Shown here in pieces: positions 32,074 through 41,300 of a stretch of DNA of 60,825 nucleotides (within the stretch, counting starts at the first letter, position 1; each line of letters opens with the position of its first letter). The stretch is taken from the NCBI GenBank assembly GCA_039698075.1, contig JBDKTJ010000082.1, positions 1 to 60,825 on the forward strand, in the 5' to 3' direction. A model generated the notes under the pieces. It was given only the letters and a program-made list of their open reading frames with translations. It ran no database searches and was not told the origin of the DNA. Origin of the DNA: JAJFVC01 sp039698075 (GTDB lineage Bacteria > Planctomycetota > Planctomycetia > Pirellulales > Thermoguttaceae). A program made the translations under genes and the position numbers.

Positions 32074-33381
32074 TCAGGCGGGCTCCGCTTTTCGGGTGAC
32101 TTTGGTTTCGGTCCGATTCAGCACGACGGTGAACGTGGTGCCTTGGCCCAACGCGCTGCGGACTTCAATCCGACCGCCCATCTCGGAGATCAACATCCGA
32201 CACAATCCGAGCCCCAGGCCGGTGCCGCCCGATTCGGCCCGGGTGGTGAAGAACGGCTCGAAAATCCGCTCCAGATGCACCCGCGGAATGCCCTCGCCGG
32301 TGTCGCTCACTTCGATGGCCACAGAGCCCATCTGGTCTTCGTCCTTGCTGCCCAACCCAAAGGTGCGAAGCGTAAGCGTGCCGCCCTTGGGCATCGCGTT
32401 TAGGGCGTTCGTGCACAGATTGAAGAGCACTTCCTGCAACGTGTAGGGGTCGCCCTGGACGTCGGGCACGCGGCCCAACTCCCGAACGATCCGAACGTTG
32501 CGGCCGTGTCCGGCGCCGAGCACCTCCAACGTGGCCTCGACCGCCTGATTCACATCGGTGCTTTGCAGCGTGATGCCGCGCGGCCGGGCGAACGCCTGCA
32601 CGCGTTTGGCCGTCCGCTCGATCCGGTCCAACGCCTCGGCCATCATTTGGACGTACTCGGTCAGATGCGGATCGTCCTTCACGCGGTCGCCGATCCGCCG
32701 CAGGCAGTTTTGCACGCCGTCCAACGGGTTGGCGATTTGATGGGCGATGCCGGCGACCAACTGTCCGATGCCGAGCATCTTTTCCTTCTGCCGCAATTCG
32801 GCGTGGGCCCGATCCACATAGCGGCGAATCGAGGTGGTGAAATACACGGCCGCCCAGATGACAGTGACGAACGCGACGAACACGCCGAGCATGTCGAGCC
32901 CGTCCAACGGGCGCGGCATCGGACCGTCCGACGGAAAATGCAGCGGATGTAGCGGAATCCATCGCCCATAGAGCAGCGCCATCACCGAGCCGACCACGAC
33001 GGTCGACATCGCCGCGAACACATACGGCGCCGACCCGCGCAAATACATGCCCGCGATGATCATGTGAAACACGAAGAAAAACAAAAACGGATTTTGCGGC
33101 AGTCCGGTGAAATAGAGCAACAGCGTCAGCGCGATCAAGTCGCAGGTGATCTGCAGAAAGATGTTGCGATCGACGTTGCCCTCGCCGGCCGAAATGAAAC
33201 GCTGAATCCGATAGAACACGGCGTTGTATGCGACCATCGCGCAACCGACCACGTACAGCGGCGTCGGATCGGCCACGACGTGCAGCACGGACGACGTCAA
33301 CCAGGCGGCGAAAAAAACCGCCGCGCAGGCCGGCCAACGCAACGACACCAGCCAACGCGCGCCTTCGGGTGGAAGTTTCAT
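32074..33381 (-). CDS. Membrane sensor histidine kinase (orphan)
   Basis: A 435-aa sensor. Residues 1-190 carry about six hydrophobic segments with little extracytoplasmic sequence. A HisKA domain follows with the H-box AGIAHQIANPLDGVQN (~212), then the HATPase: N-box LFNLCTNALNAMPKGG, G1 DTGEGIPRVHLERIFEPFFT and G2 GGTGLGLGLCRMLI. The H-box has HQ instead of the common HE. No response regulator gene is adjacent. It is the NtrB-like type. The ATG at 33381 is preferred to an upstream TTG. Confidence 0.88.
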   Translation of the reverse strand: MKLPPEGARWLVSLRWPACAAVFFAAWLTSSVLHVVADPTPLYVVGCAMVAYNAVFYRIQRFISAGEGNVDRNIFLQITCDLIALTLLLYFTGLPQNPFLFFFVFHMIIAGMYLRGSAPYVFAAMSTVVVGSVMALLYGRWIPLHPLHFPSDGPMPRPLDGLDMLGVFVAFVTVIWAAVYFTTSIRRYVDRAHAELRQKEKMLGIGQLVAGIAHQIANPLDGVQNCLRRIGDRVKDDPHLTEYVQMMAEALDRIERTAKRVQAFARPRGITLQSTDVNQAVEATLEVLGAGHGRNVRIVRELGRVPDVQGDPYTLQEVLFNLCTNALNAMPKGGTLTLRTFGLGSKDEDQMGSVAIEVSDTGEGIPRVHLERIFEPFFTTRAESGGTGLGLGLCRMLISEMGGRIEVRSALGQGTTFTVVLNRTETKVTRKAEPA

Positions 33382-33563
33382 CGCGAACGCCCAAGAGGCC
33401 AAAAATGGTGCAAATCAAACACCTTTTTATTTTATTCCGATGGACGACCGTCATCAATGTGCAAAGTGGCCAACTCCAGGGATGTAAAAAGCCTCGGGAT
33501 TGTCGGCCGCCCCCCGTTCGGATAAACTTGGGGCCTGCTGCAACGCTTCGGAGGTCTTTTTTT

Positions 33564-35015
33564 ATGTTGGACCGCTTTTTTCACCTGTCGGAACATCACA
33601 CCAACGTCCGGACCGAAGTGTTGGCCGGCGTCACCACGTTCCTCACCATGGCTTACATCATCGTGGTGCAGCCGCAGGTGCTTTCGGGCCGGATGCTGCA
33701 CGTCGACACCGGCATGGATTTCGATTCGGTCGCCGCGGCCACGTGTCTCGCGGCGGCGCTGGCGTCGGCCATCATGGGCCTGTACGGCCGCTATCCGATC
33801 GCGCAGGCGCCGGGCATGGGCGAGAACTTTTTTTTCGTCTCCAGCATGTTGCCGGCCGCCGCGGCGTGGATCGCCACGCAAGTGGACGCCCACCAACTGG
33901 CCGCCGGCTCGACCACGCCCTGGCAGATCGGATTGGGCGTCGTGTTTTATTCCGGCGTCCTGTTTCTGCTGCTTTCGATGCTGGGCGTGCGCGAGCGGCT
34001 CATGGAGGCCGTCAGCCCCAGCATGCGTAACGGCATCGCCATCGGCATCGGGCTGTTCATCCTGCTGATCGGTTTCGACAGCGCCGGCGTGTTGCAGCGC
34101 GATCCGGCCACCGGCTGGCGGTTGAACACGCGATTCGATTCGCCCGACCTGGTGGTGTTTTTCTTCGGCCTGCTGGTCACCTCGGCGATGCACGCACGAC
34201 GGGTGCGCGGGTCGATCATCTTGGGCATGGCCGCCACGACGCTGTTGTCGCTGGCGTTGCGGTTCGGACTGCCGTGGCTGGGCCCTGCGGTGATGGACTC
34301 GCCGCTGATCAAGGGTTCGATGCTGATGACCAGCTTTGCGCCGGCCACGGGCGTAATCTCGACGCCGCCGTCGATCGCGCCGACTTTTTTGAAATTGGAC
34401 CTGGTCCACTCGCTTTCGTTGCCGATGCTGCCGTTCATTTTGATCTTTCTGTTCATGGTGCTGTTCGACACGCTTGGCACGTTGATCGGCGTGGCCGAGC
34501 AGGCGGGCCTGATCCGCGACAATCGTTTGCCCCGGGCTCGCCAGGCATTGATGTCGGACGCCATCGGCACGGTCGGCGGCGCGGCGATGGGCACCAGCAC
34601 CGTCACGAGTTTCATCGAAAGCGCGTCCGGGGTGGAGCAGGGGGGCCGCACCGGATTGACGGCTGTGGTCGCCGCCGTGCTTTTCTTGCTCGCATTGTTC
34701 TTTAGTCCGGTGATCGACATGGTCGGCAGCTACCGACCCATCACCGCCCCGGCGCTGATCGTCGTCGGCTCGATGATGATGCGCAACCTGACCAAGATCG
34801 ATTGGAACAATTACGCCGAGAGCCTGCCAACGTTCCTGGTGATCGCCGGCATCCCGCTGACCTACTCGATCGCCGACGGGCTGGCGTTGGGATTCATCGT
34901 CTATCCGCTGGTCAAGCTGTTGTCGGGCCAGGGCCGCGACGTCCGGTGGCTGATGTACGTGATGGCCGTCGTGCTGGTCGTCTATTTCGTGACCGTGCGG
35001 GTGCAGCCGCTTTGA
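33564..35015 (+). CDS. NCS2/AzgA-type purine permease
   Basis: A 483-aa transporter with 12 or more hydrophobic segments. The start MLDRFFHLSEHHTNVRTEVL then AGVTTFLTMAYIIVVQP is the standard opening of the AzgA branch of NCS2, which imports adenine, guanine or hypoxanthine with protons. Other landmarks are QAPGMGENFFFVSSML, LFMVLFDTLGTLIGVAEQAG, and TSTVTSFIESASGVEQGGRT with the family's conserved Ser/Glu. ATG 33564 has GGAGG ten bases before it. Confidence 0.88.
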   Translation: MLDRFFHLSEHHTNVRTEVLAGVTTFLTMAYIIVVQPQVLSGRMLHVDTGMDFDSVAAATCLAAALASAIMGLYGRYPIAQAPGMGENFFFVSSMLPAAAAWIATQVDAHQLAAGSTTPWQIGLGVVFYSGVLFLLLSMLGVRERLMEAVSPSMRNGIAIGIGLFILLIGFDSAGVLQRDPATGWRLNTRFDSPDLVVFFFGLLVTSAMHARRVRGSIILGMAATTLLSLALRFGLPWLGPAVMDSPLIKGSMLMTSFAPATGVISTPPSIAPTFLKLDLVHSLSLPMLPFILIFLFMVLFDTLGTLIGVAEQAGLIRDNRLPRARQALMSDAIGTVGGAAMGTSTVTSFIESASGVEQGGRTGLTAVVAAVLFLLALFFSPVIDMVGSYRPITAPALIVVGSMMMRNLTKIDWNNYAESLPTFLVIAGIPLTYSIADGLALGFIVYPLVKLLSGQGRDVRWLMYVMAVVLVVYFVTVRVQPL

Positions 35016-35073
35016 ATCGGCCTCGACGAGCAAAAAAACGCCCCCGGCAGCCATATTCTAGGGGGGTGGCGTA

Positions 35074-35102
35074 TTGACAAAGCGCCCGGCGGCGTCCATG
35101 AT
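35074..35102 (+). promoter_or_regulatory. Possible promoter of the metalloprotease gene
   Basis: TTGACA at 35074-35079, a 17-base spacer, then CATGAT at 35097-35102, about 80 bases before the start. The -35 is perfect and the -10 moderate. A GGGGGG tract lies just upstream. Confidence 0.4.
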
Positions 35103-35182
35103 TTGCGAAGACTTTTCGGGCATCTGGCGTTCATTCTTTCTCGAAACAGACTCTTTTTTCACCTTGCGGGGAGATGTGAACC

Positions 35183-38026
35183 ATGCGAGCGACTCGGTGG
35201 ACCGTGGTTGGCCTCGGAGTGGCGTTGTTCGTCGTCCCATGTGTTTTTTCGCCGGCCCGATGTTCGGCGCAGACGGTGGTCGTCAAAAGCGCGGCCGATG
35301 CGGCCAAAATGATCGCCAAAACGGACGACAAGGAAAAGAAAAAATTCCCCGACTGGGACAAAGTCGTCGAGGGCGCGAAACGCCTGGAAGGGCTCTTTCC
35401 GTTGTACTACAACGAGAAAGAACAAAAGCTCTTCATGGAGATTCAACAAAGTCAGTATGACAAAGAGATCATTCTGCCGATCGCCATCGCCAAGGGCGCC
35501 GGGTTGTCCTACCTCGGCGGAGCGACGCTCAACTTCGGCGATCAATGGCTGATTAGTTTTCAGCGGGCCGGCGATCGGATTCTCGTGATTCGCCGGAACG
35601 TGCGATTTCGGGCGGAAGCCGGTTCGCCCCAAGCCGACGCCGTCAAAACGTCCTACACGGACAGCGTCTTGAAGGCGTTGCCGATCAAAAGCGAAAAAGG
35701 CTCCTCGGTGCTGATCGATCTGGCCGATCTGCTGATGACCGATCTGCCGAACATCGGCGTCTCGCCCGACCCCAGCCGAAGCACGTGGGCCAAGGTGAAG
35801 GTATTCCCCAAGAACGTGGAAATCGAGGTGAGCGCGGTCTTTTCGGCGAACAACTATTGGTGGTGGTGGTTCGACGACGATTCGATCCCCGACCGCCGCG
35901 GCGCGCAGGTGGTCATTCACTACAGCATGTCGATGCTGCCCACCAGCAGCTACAAGCCGCGATTGGCCGACGATCGGGTGGGGCACTTTTTGAGCGTCGT
36001 CCGCGACTTCAGCCAAGACTTGAACAAGACGCCGAAGGTGCGTTACGCCACGCGGTGGAATCTGGAAAAAGCGAACCCCGAGGCCGAAAAATCGCCGCCC
36101 AAGCAGCCAATCATTTTCTGGATCGAGCGGTCCGTGCCGCGTGAATATCGGCAGTACGTCCGCGACGGCATTTTGGAATGGAACAAGGCGTTCGAGAAGA
36201 TCGGTTTTCTGGACGCCATCCAGGTCCGCGACCAACAATCGGACGATGAGTTCGATCCCGAGGACATTCGTTACAACACGTTCCGCTGGATCACCACGTC
36301 GGCCGGATTTGCGATGGGCCCCTCGCGGACCAATCCGAAGACCGGCGAAATTCTCGACGCCGACATCGTGTTCGACGAAGGCATGATCCGATTCTGGCGC
36401 GAGCAATATTTGCGATCGGTGGGCATTCCCGAAGGCGTCAACGCCTTGCTGGCCGGCCAGCGTCGCGGCTTCTTCCGGACGTTCGCCGCCGATCTGCCCA
36501 CGTTCGAGGCGTTTCGCCCCATGTTGGATCGGGCCTTGGCCGACCCCGAAGGTCCCTTCGCCCAATCGCATCGTCACGCGCCGGGCACGGACGAGTCCGC
36601 GTCGTGCGAGCCGGTCGGGTATTGTTCGCAATGTCAGATGGGCCCCGGCATCCAACAACAGCTCGCCGTATTGGCTTCGGTGCTGGCCGCTCGCGGACAA
36701 CTCGAACCCGGCGGCAAGATCCCCGAAAAGTTCATCGCCCAGGCCGTCAAGGAAGTGGTGATGCACGAGGTGGGGCACACGTTGGGTCTGCGGCACAACT
36801 TCAAGGCCAGCAGCGCCCTGACGTTGGATCAAGTGAACGACCCCGGTTTCACGTCCAAGAACGGCAACAGCGGCTCGATCATGGACTACCTGCCCGCCAA
36901 CATCTCGCGGAAGGGCGAAAAACAAGGCGATTATTTCTCGCCGACGATCGGGCCCTATGATTATTGGGCGATCGAATACGCCTACAAACCCGTCAAAGGC
37001 GACGAGAAACAGGAACTGGCCAAGATCGCCACCAAGGCGGCCGAGTCGAATCTCACGTTCGCCACCGACGAAGACATTTGGTTGAATCCCGATCCGCGGA
37101 TCAATCTTTACGACCTCGGCGATCCGTTGGATTTCGCCAAAGATCGGGTCAAGCTGGTCCGCGCGAGCCTCGACGACCTGCAGAATCGCGTCGTGGCCAA
37201 GGGCGAAGGCTGGCAGCGGGCTCGCTCGGCCTTCGGGGCGTTGATGGGCGAGATGGCCCGAGCCACGTGGCTGTCGTTGAGCTACATCAGCGGCGAGTAC
37301 ACCTCGCGCGATCACCGCGGCGACGCCAACAGCCGTCCGCCGGTCAAACCGATCGACGCCGCCAAACAACGCGAGGCGTTGCGGCTGATCCAGGAAGAGG
37401 TGCTGTCGGACAAGGCGTTCCAGTTCAAGCCGGAACTGCTCCGCAGCCTCGCGCCCGACCATTGGTACGACAACTCTTGGCGCTATTATTTCTACAGCCC
37501 CTATCACTACCCGGCGCTCAAGTACGCCATGTTGATCCAGCGGATGGCGCTGTCGCATCTGCTCAACGGCGAGACGCTTCAGACGTTGCAAGAGGCGTCG
37601 TTGTTGGCCGATCCGGGCCAGGAGCCGCTCAGTCTGGACGAAGTATTCCAGGCGCTCAGCGACTCGGTCTGGTCCGAGCTGCCCAAGAAGCCCGGCGACC
37701 TCAAGAAGGATCAAAAGCTTGTGATCTCGATCCTCCGGCGGAACTTGCAGCGAGAGCACGTCAAGCGGCTGTCCGAGATGGTCGTCGGTCCGAGGACCAA
37801 CACCTTGTGGGACATCATCATGCTGCTGTTCTTCGGGGACGACCAGTCCGTGCCGGCCGACGCCCGCAGCTTGGCCCGGCAGCAGTTGCGTCAGATCGAC
37901 GCGCGGATCCAACCGCTGTTGGACCAGAAAGCCGTCACCGATCCGCAGACGGCGGCCCATCTCGAGGAAATCCACGACCAGATCGACAAGGTGTTCAAAG
38001 CGTCGTTGCAGGCGAACCGGCTGTAA
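35183..38026 (+). CDS. Exported zinc metalloprotease (metzincin motif, DUF4953/DUF5117 type)
   Basis: A 947-aa secreted protein. The ATG at 35183 follows GGGGAGATGTGAACC and gives a signal peptide ending in RCSAQ. The catalytic motif HEVGHTLGLRH (~528-538) fits HExxHxxGxxH, and SIMDYLPAN about 35 residues later is a plausible Met-turn. The N-terminal region (PLYYNEKEQKLFMEIQQSQY, NVRFRAE) matches the DUF5117-like part of this family, and the region after the active site is the DUF4953-like helical tail. Substrates are unknown. It is common in Bacteroidetes and Planctomycetes and is a single-gene unit here. Confidence 0.9.
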   Translation: MRATRWTVVGLGVALFVVPCVFSPARCSAQTVVVKSAADAAKMIAKTDDKEKKKFPDWDKVVEGAKRLEGLFPLYYNEKEQKLFMEIQQSQYDKEIILPIAIAKGAGLSYLGGATLNFGDQWLISFQRAGDRILVIRRNVRFRAEAGSPQADAVKTSYTDSVLKALPIKSEKGSSVLIDLADLLMTDLPNIGVSPDPSRSTWAKVKVFPKNVEIEVSAVFSANNYWWWWFDDDSIPDRRGAQVVIHYSMSMLPTSSYKPRLADDRVGHFLSVVRDFSQDLNKTPKVRYATRWNLEKANPEAEKSPPKQPIIFWIERSVPREYRQYVRDGILEWNKAFEKIGFLDAIQVRDQQSDDEFDPEDIRYNTFRWITTSAGFAMGPSRTNPKTGEILDADIVFDEGMIRFWREQYLRSVGIPEGVNALLAGQRRGFFRTFAADLPTFEAFRPMLDRALADPEGPFAQSHRHAPGTDESASCEPVGYCSQCQMGPGIQQQLAVLASVLAARGQLEPGGKIPEKFIAQAVKEVVMHEVGHTLGLRHNFKASSALTLDQVNDPGFTSKNGNSGSIMDYLPANISRKGEKQGDYFSPTIGPYDYWAIEYAYKPVKGDEKQELAKIATKAAESNLTFATDEDIWLNPDPRINLYDLGDPLDFAKDRVKLVRASLDDLQNRVVAKGEGWQRARSAFGALMGEMARATWLSLSYISGEYTSRDHRGDANSRPPVKPIDAAKQREALRLIQEEVLSDKAFQFKPELLRSLAPDHWYDNSWRYYFYSPYHYPALKYAMLIQRMALSHLLNGETLQTLQEASLLADPGQEPLSLDEVFQALSDSVWSELPKKPGDLKKDQKLVISILRRNLQREHVKRLSEMVVGPRTNTLWDIIMLLFFGDDQSVPADARSLARQQLRQIDARIQPLLDQKAVTDPQTAAHLEEIHDQIDKVFKASLQANRL

Positions 38027-38047
38027 CAACGCGAGAGACTGTGTTGC

Positions 38048-38080
38048 AACGTCCCCTCTCCCTTTGCGAGAGGGGACGTT
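38048..38080. terminator. Bidirectional terminator
   Basis: A perfect 13-bp stem AACGTCCCCTCTC / GAGAGGGGACGTT with a 7-base loop, followed by GTTTTCT. It sits between the convergent protease gene and the gene at 38108. Confidence 0.75.
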
Positions 38081-38107
38081 GTTTTCTAGACGCGATCCGA
38101 GAATCGG

Positions 38108-38914
38108 TCACTCAGGCCGCAGGCCCGGCAGCTTTGGGATCTTGTCCGACAGGTCGTATCGAAGCTGCGTCGGCTCGCGGCCTGCTTGAACGCCGCCCAG
38201 CGCAGGGTCCCACAGCCACGTCCAACGCCGCAACGAGTCGCGCGGAAGCATCACGCGGTCGATGACCTTCGTGCGTTTCTCCTTTTGCCAGCCGCCGTAT
38301 TGCCAGGTGAACTGCCACAGTTCGTGACGCAATGTGGCCGCGCCGGGCAACCGGCTTTCGTAACTGGTCGGACGGTCGCGCACCAGCATCATGAGCACGC
38401 GGACCGTCTGCCGGTCGCCTGCAAACCAGAGCGGCGCGACTTTGTTTTCGTAGTGCGGCGATCGGGCGATGTCCGCAGCGATGGTCGCCCGCGTTTCCTC
38501 GTCCACCGTTGCATCGGATGGCAAGAAGGAATCAAAATCCTTGACCGGCGCGAACGGAAATCCGTCGATCCGACAACGATCGCCGACGAAAATCACCAGA
38601 TCGCACTTTCCCGCCGGAAACCGGTCGAACACCCAGCGGCCGTCGTCCAACCGGTGAGCCGACGCGTCGATCGGAGGCTGATCGATCTTTTCACGCAAAT
38701 CGGGCAAACGCCGCAAATCGCCGCCGGCCGTCCAGCGTTCGATGGCCCCGACCCGTCGCACGTCCCGAGCGTCGCCCAGGTCGATCGTCAAGGTCGCGGC
38801 TTCGGTCGTCGAGCCGCTCGACGCCAAGGCGGAAAGAAGAATCGCCGCAAAGACGCAAAGAAAAACCGTCACAGAGCCAGAGGGCAGGGGGTGATTGAAA
38901 TCCTTGTCGTTCAT
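38108..38914 (-). CDS. Exported protein of unknown function, partner of the PKD/TPR protein
   Basis: A 268-aa protein with an N-terminal export helix (GSVTVFLCVFAAILLSALAS). The mature part starts with a beta-rich ATLTIDLGDARDVRRVGAIE, reminiscent of a carbohydrate-binding or discoidin-like fold. It continues with FDRFPAGKCDLVIFVGDRCR and a Trp-rich ending (HELWQFTWQYGGWQKEKR). I do not recognise the family. The ATG at 38914 follows GAGGGACGACAGGCC and overlaps the upstream stop by 4 bases, so the two proteins are co-translated and probably act together. Confidence 0.7.
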   Translation of the reverse strand: MNDKDFNHPLPSGSVTVFLCVFAAILLSALASSGSTTEAATLTIDLGDARDVRRVGAIERWTAGGDLRRLPDLREKIDQPPIDASAHRLDDGRWVFDRFPAGKCDLVIFVGDRCRIDGFPFAPVKDFDSFLPSDATVDEETRATIAADIARSPHYENKVAPLWFAGDRQTVRVLMMLVRDRPTSYESRLPGAATLRHELWQFTWQYGGWQKEKRTKVIDRVMLPRDSLRRWTWLWDPALGGVQAGREPTQLRYDLSDKIPKLPGLRPE

Positions 38915-41172
38915 GGCCTGTCGTCCCTCGTCCCCTCGTTCTGCTTCTCCAACACCTCGATATTTTGTCGCGCCAGCGGGGCCAAGGGGCTGCCGGGGTA
39001 GTTTTTCTCCAACGTATGAAGCGTGGCCAACGCGCGATCCTTGTAGCCCAGCCGCATCTGGCTGTCGGCCGCCACGACCAACGCCTCGTCGGCGTACGGC
39101 GAATCGGGATTGACCGCCAACAACTGTTCCGACTGGGCGACGGCCCGGGCGTACTGTCCCCGGCCGGTCCAATAGCGGGCCCAAAGCAGCGTCAAATAGC
39201 CGTCGATCTTTTCCGTCGGAAACTCGCGCTGCCAGGCGTCCAATTCCTCAGCCGCCTCGGTGAATTGACGGGCTCGCAAATACTCCTCGGTGGATCGGGC
39301 GTGAGCGCCGCGCCGCGCCGATTCGGCGGCCCACGATTCCGTCGACCGGCCAAGTCGCTCCGACTGGGCATAATCGTCGCGGGCCGACCGTCCGTCGCCG
39401 GCCATCGCGGCGCAATCGCCCTCCACGCGTCGCAACATCGCACCGACCGATCCGCCGCGCGAGCGTCCCAGACGGTCCGAGGCGGTTTTGAGCAACGACT
39501 TCGCCTCGACCGGATTCAGCAGATCGTTGGCGGCCACGTCCGCGGCGGCAATCTCGCACCGCGATTTCGCCTCGGCCGTCGAAATCCGCTCGGCGGCTCC
39601 ACGCCAAATGGCCAGCGCCGTCGCCGAATCGCCAAGCCGCCACCGGGCCATCGGAGCAATCAACTGCGCCAACTGAAAAATCGCCCGATCGTCGCCGCCG
39701 ACGGAGCCTTCGGTCATGGCGACCCGGCCGGTTTCGACCGCGCGGGCCAGGTATTGCTCGGATTTCGACGTCTCGCGGGGATGTGCAGGCGGTCCCACGT
39801 CGTGGCGCCGGCGGTTCGGATCGTCGCGCAACGCCTGGTCGTAACGAACGATTTCCGCCGCACGGTCGGCCAGCGCGTCCGATTTGGCCAGCAGCGCGAG
39901 CACCAGTTGCCGCAACGACGCCGCATCGAGTTTGTTGGGGTCGTAGTCTTCGATAATCTTCAAATAGTCGTCGAACGAATACGATCGAGTCGAAGGATCG
40001 GGATGAGGACGATCGACGCGGATGCGATTGGTCGCCGAGATGGTTGTCGCGCCGCGTCGGATCGACAGCGTCACCGGATACACGCCCGGCCGAAGATAAA
40101 CGTGATCGGCCACCGGGAGACTGCTGGTCTGGCCGTCGCCGAAATCCCAAGAGATTTTCGAGCCCGGCATGGTGAGCGCCGCCGCGGACGTATTGCGCAA
40201 CAGCACGCCCACCAGCGGCACGTCGTTGTCGGGCAGCGGCACGTCGTTGGCGAGCGTCGCGACGAAGTCGGGCGCGGCGCGGCCGCTGCGCAGCGTCAGC
40301 CGCCCGGCCGTCAGGCGACCGACGAGATGCGTGCGAAACAGTCCTTTCGGCAACAGCGCGGGAAATTGCGATTTTTCGTCGGTGGGGTCGACGATCCACG
40401 CCGCAACCATGACGGCCCTCGAACCCCGCGCGACATGGTCGAATTGAAACGCATGTTCGCCAGCCTCCAACGTCACGTCGCGACGGCCGCCCGGTCGAAC
40501 GCGACGCATCGGGCCGTGCCAACCGGGAGCCGCGACGACCAGCTTGTCGTCCAACGACCAAAATCCGCCGTCCTGACTCGAAACGATCAGCCCGTAAACG
40601 CCCGAGGTCCGAAGGTCCATCTCTCCCGTATAGCGGCTCAAGAATGGCCCGTCGTCGAGCGAAAACGGATTGAACCCATGAAAGACGCCGTCGACGTAAT
40701 CCGCGCCGATCGGCTCGGACCGATCGAACGCCGCGCGGACGGAGTCTCGGCTGTAGGGATTGCATGACTTGAACCGACGGATCTCCAACAACAAGCCGTC
40801 GCGGCAGGTCCAAGGTGGCGGCTTTTCGGTCGGCGGTTTTCCGCCGTAATAGATGTCGTACTGCGACTGGCCTGGCAGGGTTTGAAACGCCAACCGACAA
40901 AAATCGCCGGGCCCAAGCTGGAGCATCCGAGCCGGCACACGTTGTCGGACGCCGGCCATGACCATCAGGTTGCAACCGTCGGGCTGAATCTCGCCCTGAT
41001 GCCAAAACTCGGTCACGACGATCGTGTAGGGCCTTCCGGCGGGGACGGTCACCGTGCGAACCGCGTTGAACTCGGTCCCTCCATGGCGAAACGTCTGGGC
41101 CGACGCATCGGGATCGGAGAAGAAAACCGCCGCGAACGCCACAAGCCACGGAATAGGACCGGCATTTCGCAT
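38911..41172 (-). CDS. Exported PA14-like / PKD / TPR protein
   Basis: A 753-aa secreted protein. After a signal peptide (PWLVAFAAVFFSDPDASAQ) comes a beta-rich region with a PA14-like pattern (YTGEMDLRTSGVYGLIVSSQ, GGFWSLDDKLVV). A PKD domain lies at about 335-385 (WDFGDGQTSSL, HVYLRPGVYPVTLSI). The C-terminal half consists of TPR-type helices ending in FTEAAEELDAWQREFPTEKI, ARAVAQSEQLLAVNPDSPYA and ATLHTLEKNYPGSPLAPLAR. The domains suggest extracellular carbohydrate or protein binding coupled to a TPR scaffold (inference). Confidence 0.8.
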   Translation of the reverse strand: MRNAGPIPWLVAFAAVFFSDPDASAQTFRHGGTEFNAVRTVTVPAGRPYTIVVTEFWHQGEIQPDGCNLMVMAGVRQRVPARMLQLGPGDFCRLAFQTLPGQSQYDIYYGGKPPTEKPPPWTCRDGLLLEIRRFKSCNPYSRDSVRAAFDRSEPIGADYVDGVFHGFNPFSLDDGPFLSRYTGEMDLRTSGVYGLIVSSQDGGFWSLDDKLVVAAPGWHGPMRRVRPGGRRDVTLEAGEHAFQFDHVARGSRAVMVAAWIVDPTDEKSQFPALLPKGLFRTHLVGRLTAGRLTLRSGRAAPDFVATLANDVPLPDNDVPLVGVLLRNTSAAALTMPGSKISWDFGDGQTSSLPVADHVYLRPGVYPVTLSIRRGATTISATNRIRVDRPHPDPSTRSYSFDDYLKIIEDYDPNKLDAASLRQLVLALLAKSDALADRAAEIVRYDQALRDDPNRRRHDVGPPAHPRETSKSEQYLARAVETGRVAMTEGSVGGDDRAIFQLAQLIAPMARWRLGDSATALAIWRGAAERISTAEAKSRCEIAAADVAANDLLNPVEAKSLLKTASDRLGRSRGGSVGAMLRRVEGDCAAMAGDGRSARDDYAQSERLGRSTESWAAESARRGAHARSTEEYLRARQFTEAAEELDAWQREFPTEKIDGYLTLLWARYWTGRGQYARAVAQSEQLLAVNPDSPYADEALVVAADSQMRLGYKDRALATLHTLEKNYPGSPLAPLARQNIEVLEKQNEGTRDDRP

Positions 41173-41300
41173 GGTGCGGGAATCCTCGCAGGGCAACTTG
41201 TCCCCGCGTTACGACAAACCATTGATCGCGACCCCTCTATGTACTAATGTATAAGGATGCGTCCGTCGATGGAAGCAAAAAGCCCGCGAGGAACCGCCCA

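Noticed and set aside
35159..38029. 956-codon open frame antisense to the metalloprotease gene
   Set aside because: It mirrors the codon-3 GC bias of the sense gene, has low-complexity Arg/Gly/Asp-rich sequence and no motif, while the sense frame has a signal peptide and HExxHxxGxxH.
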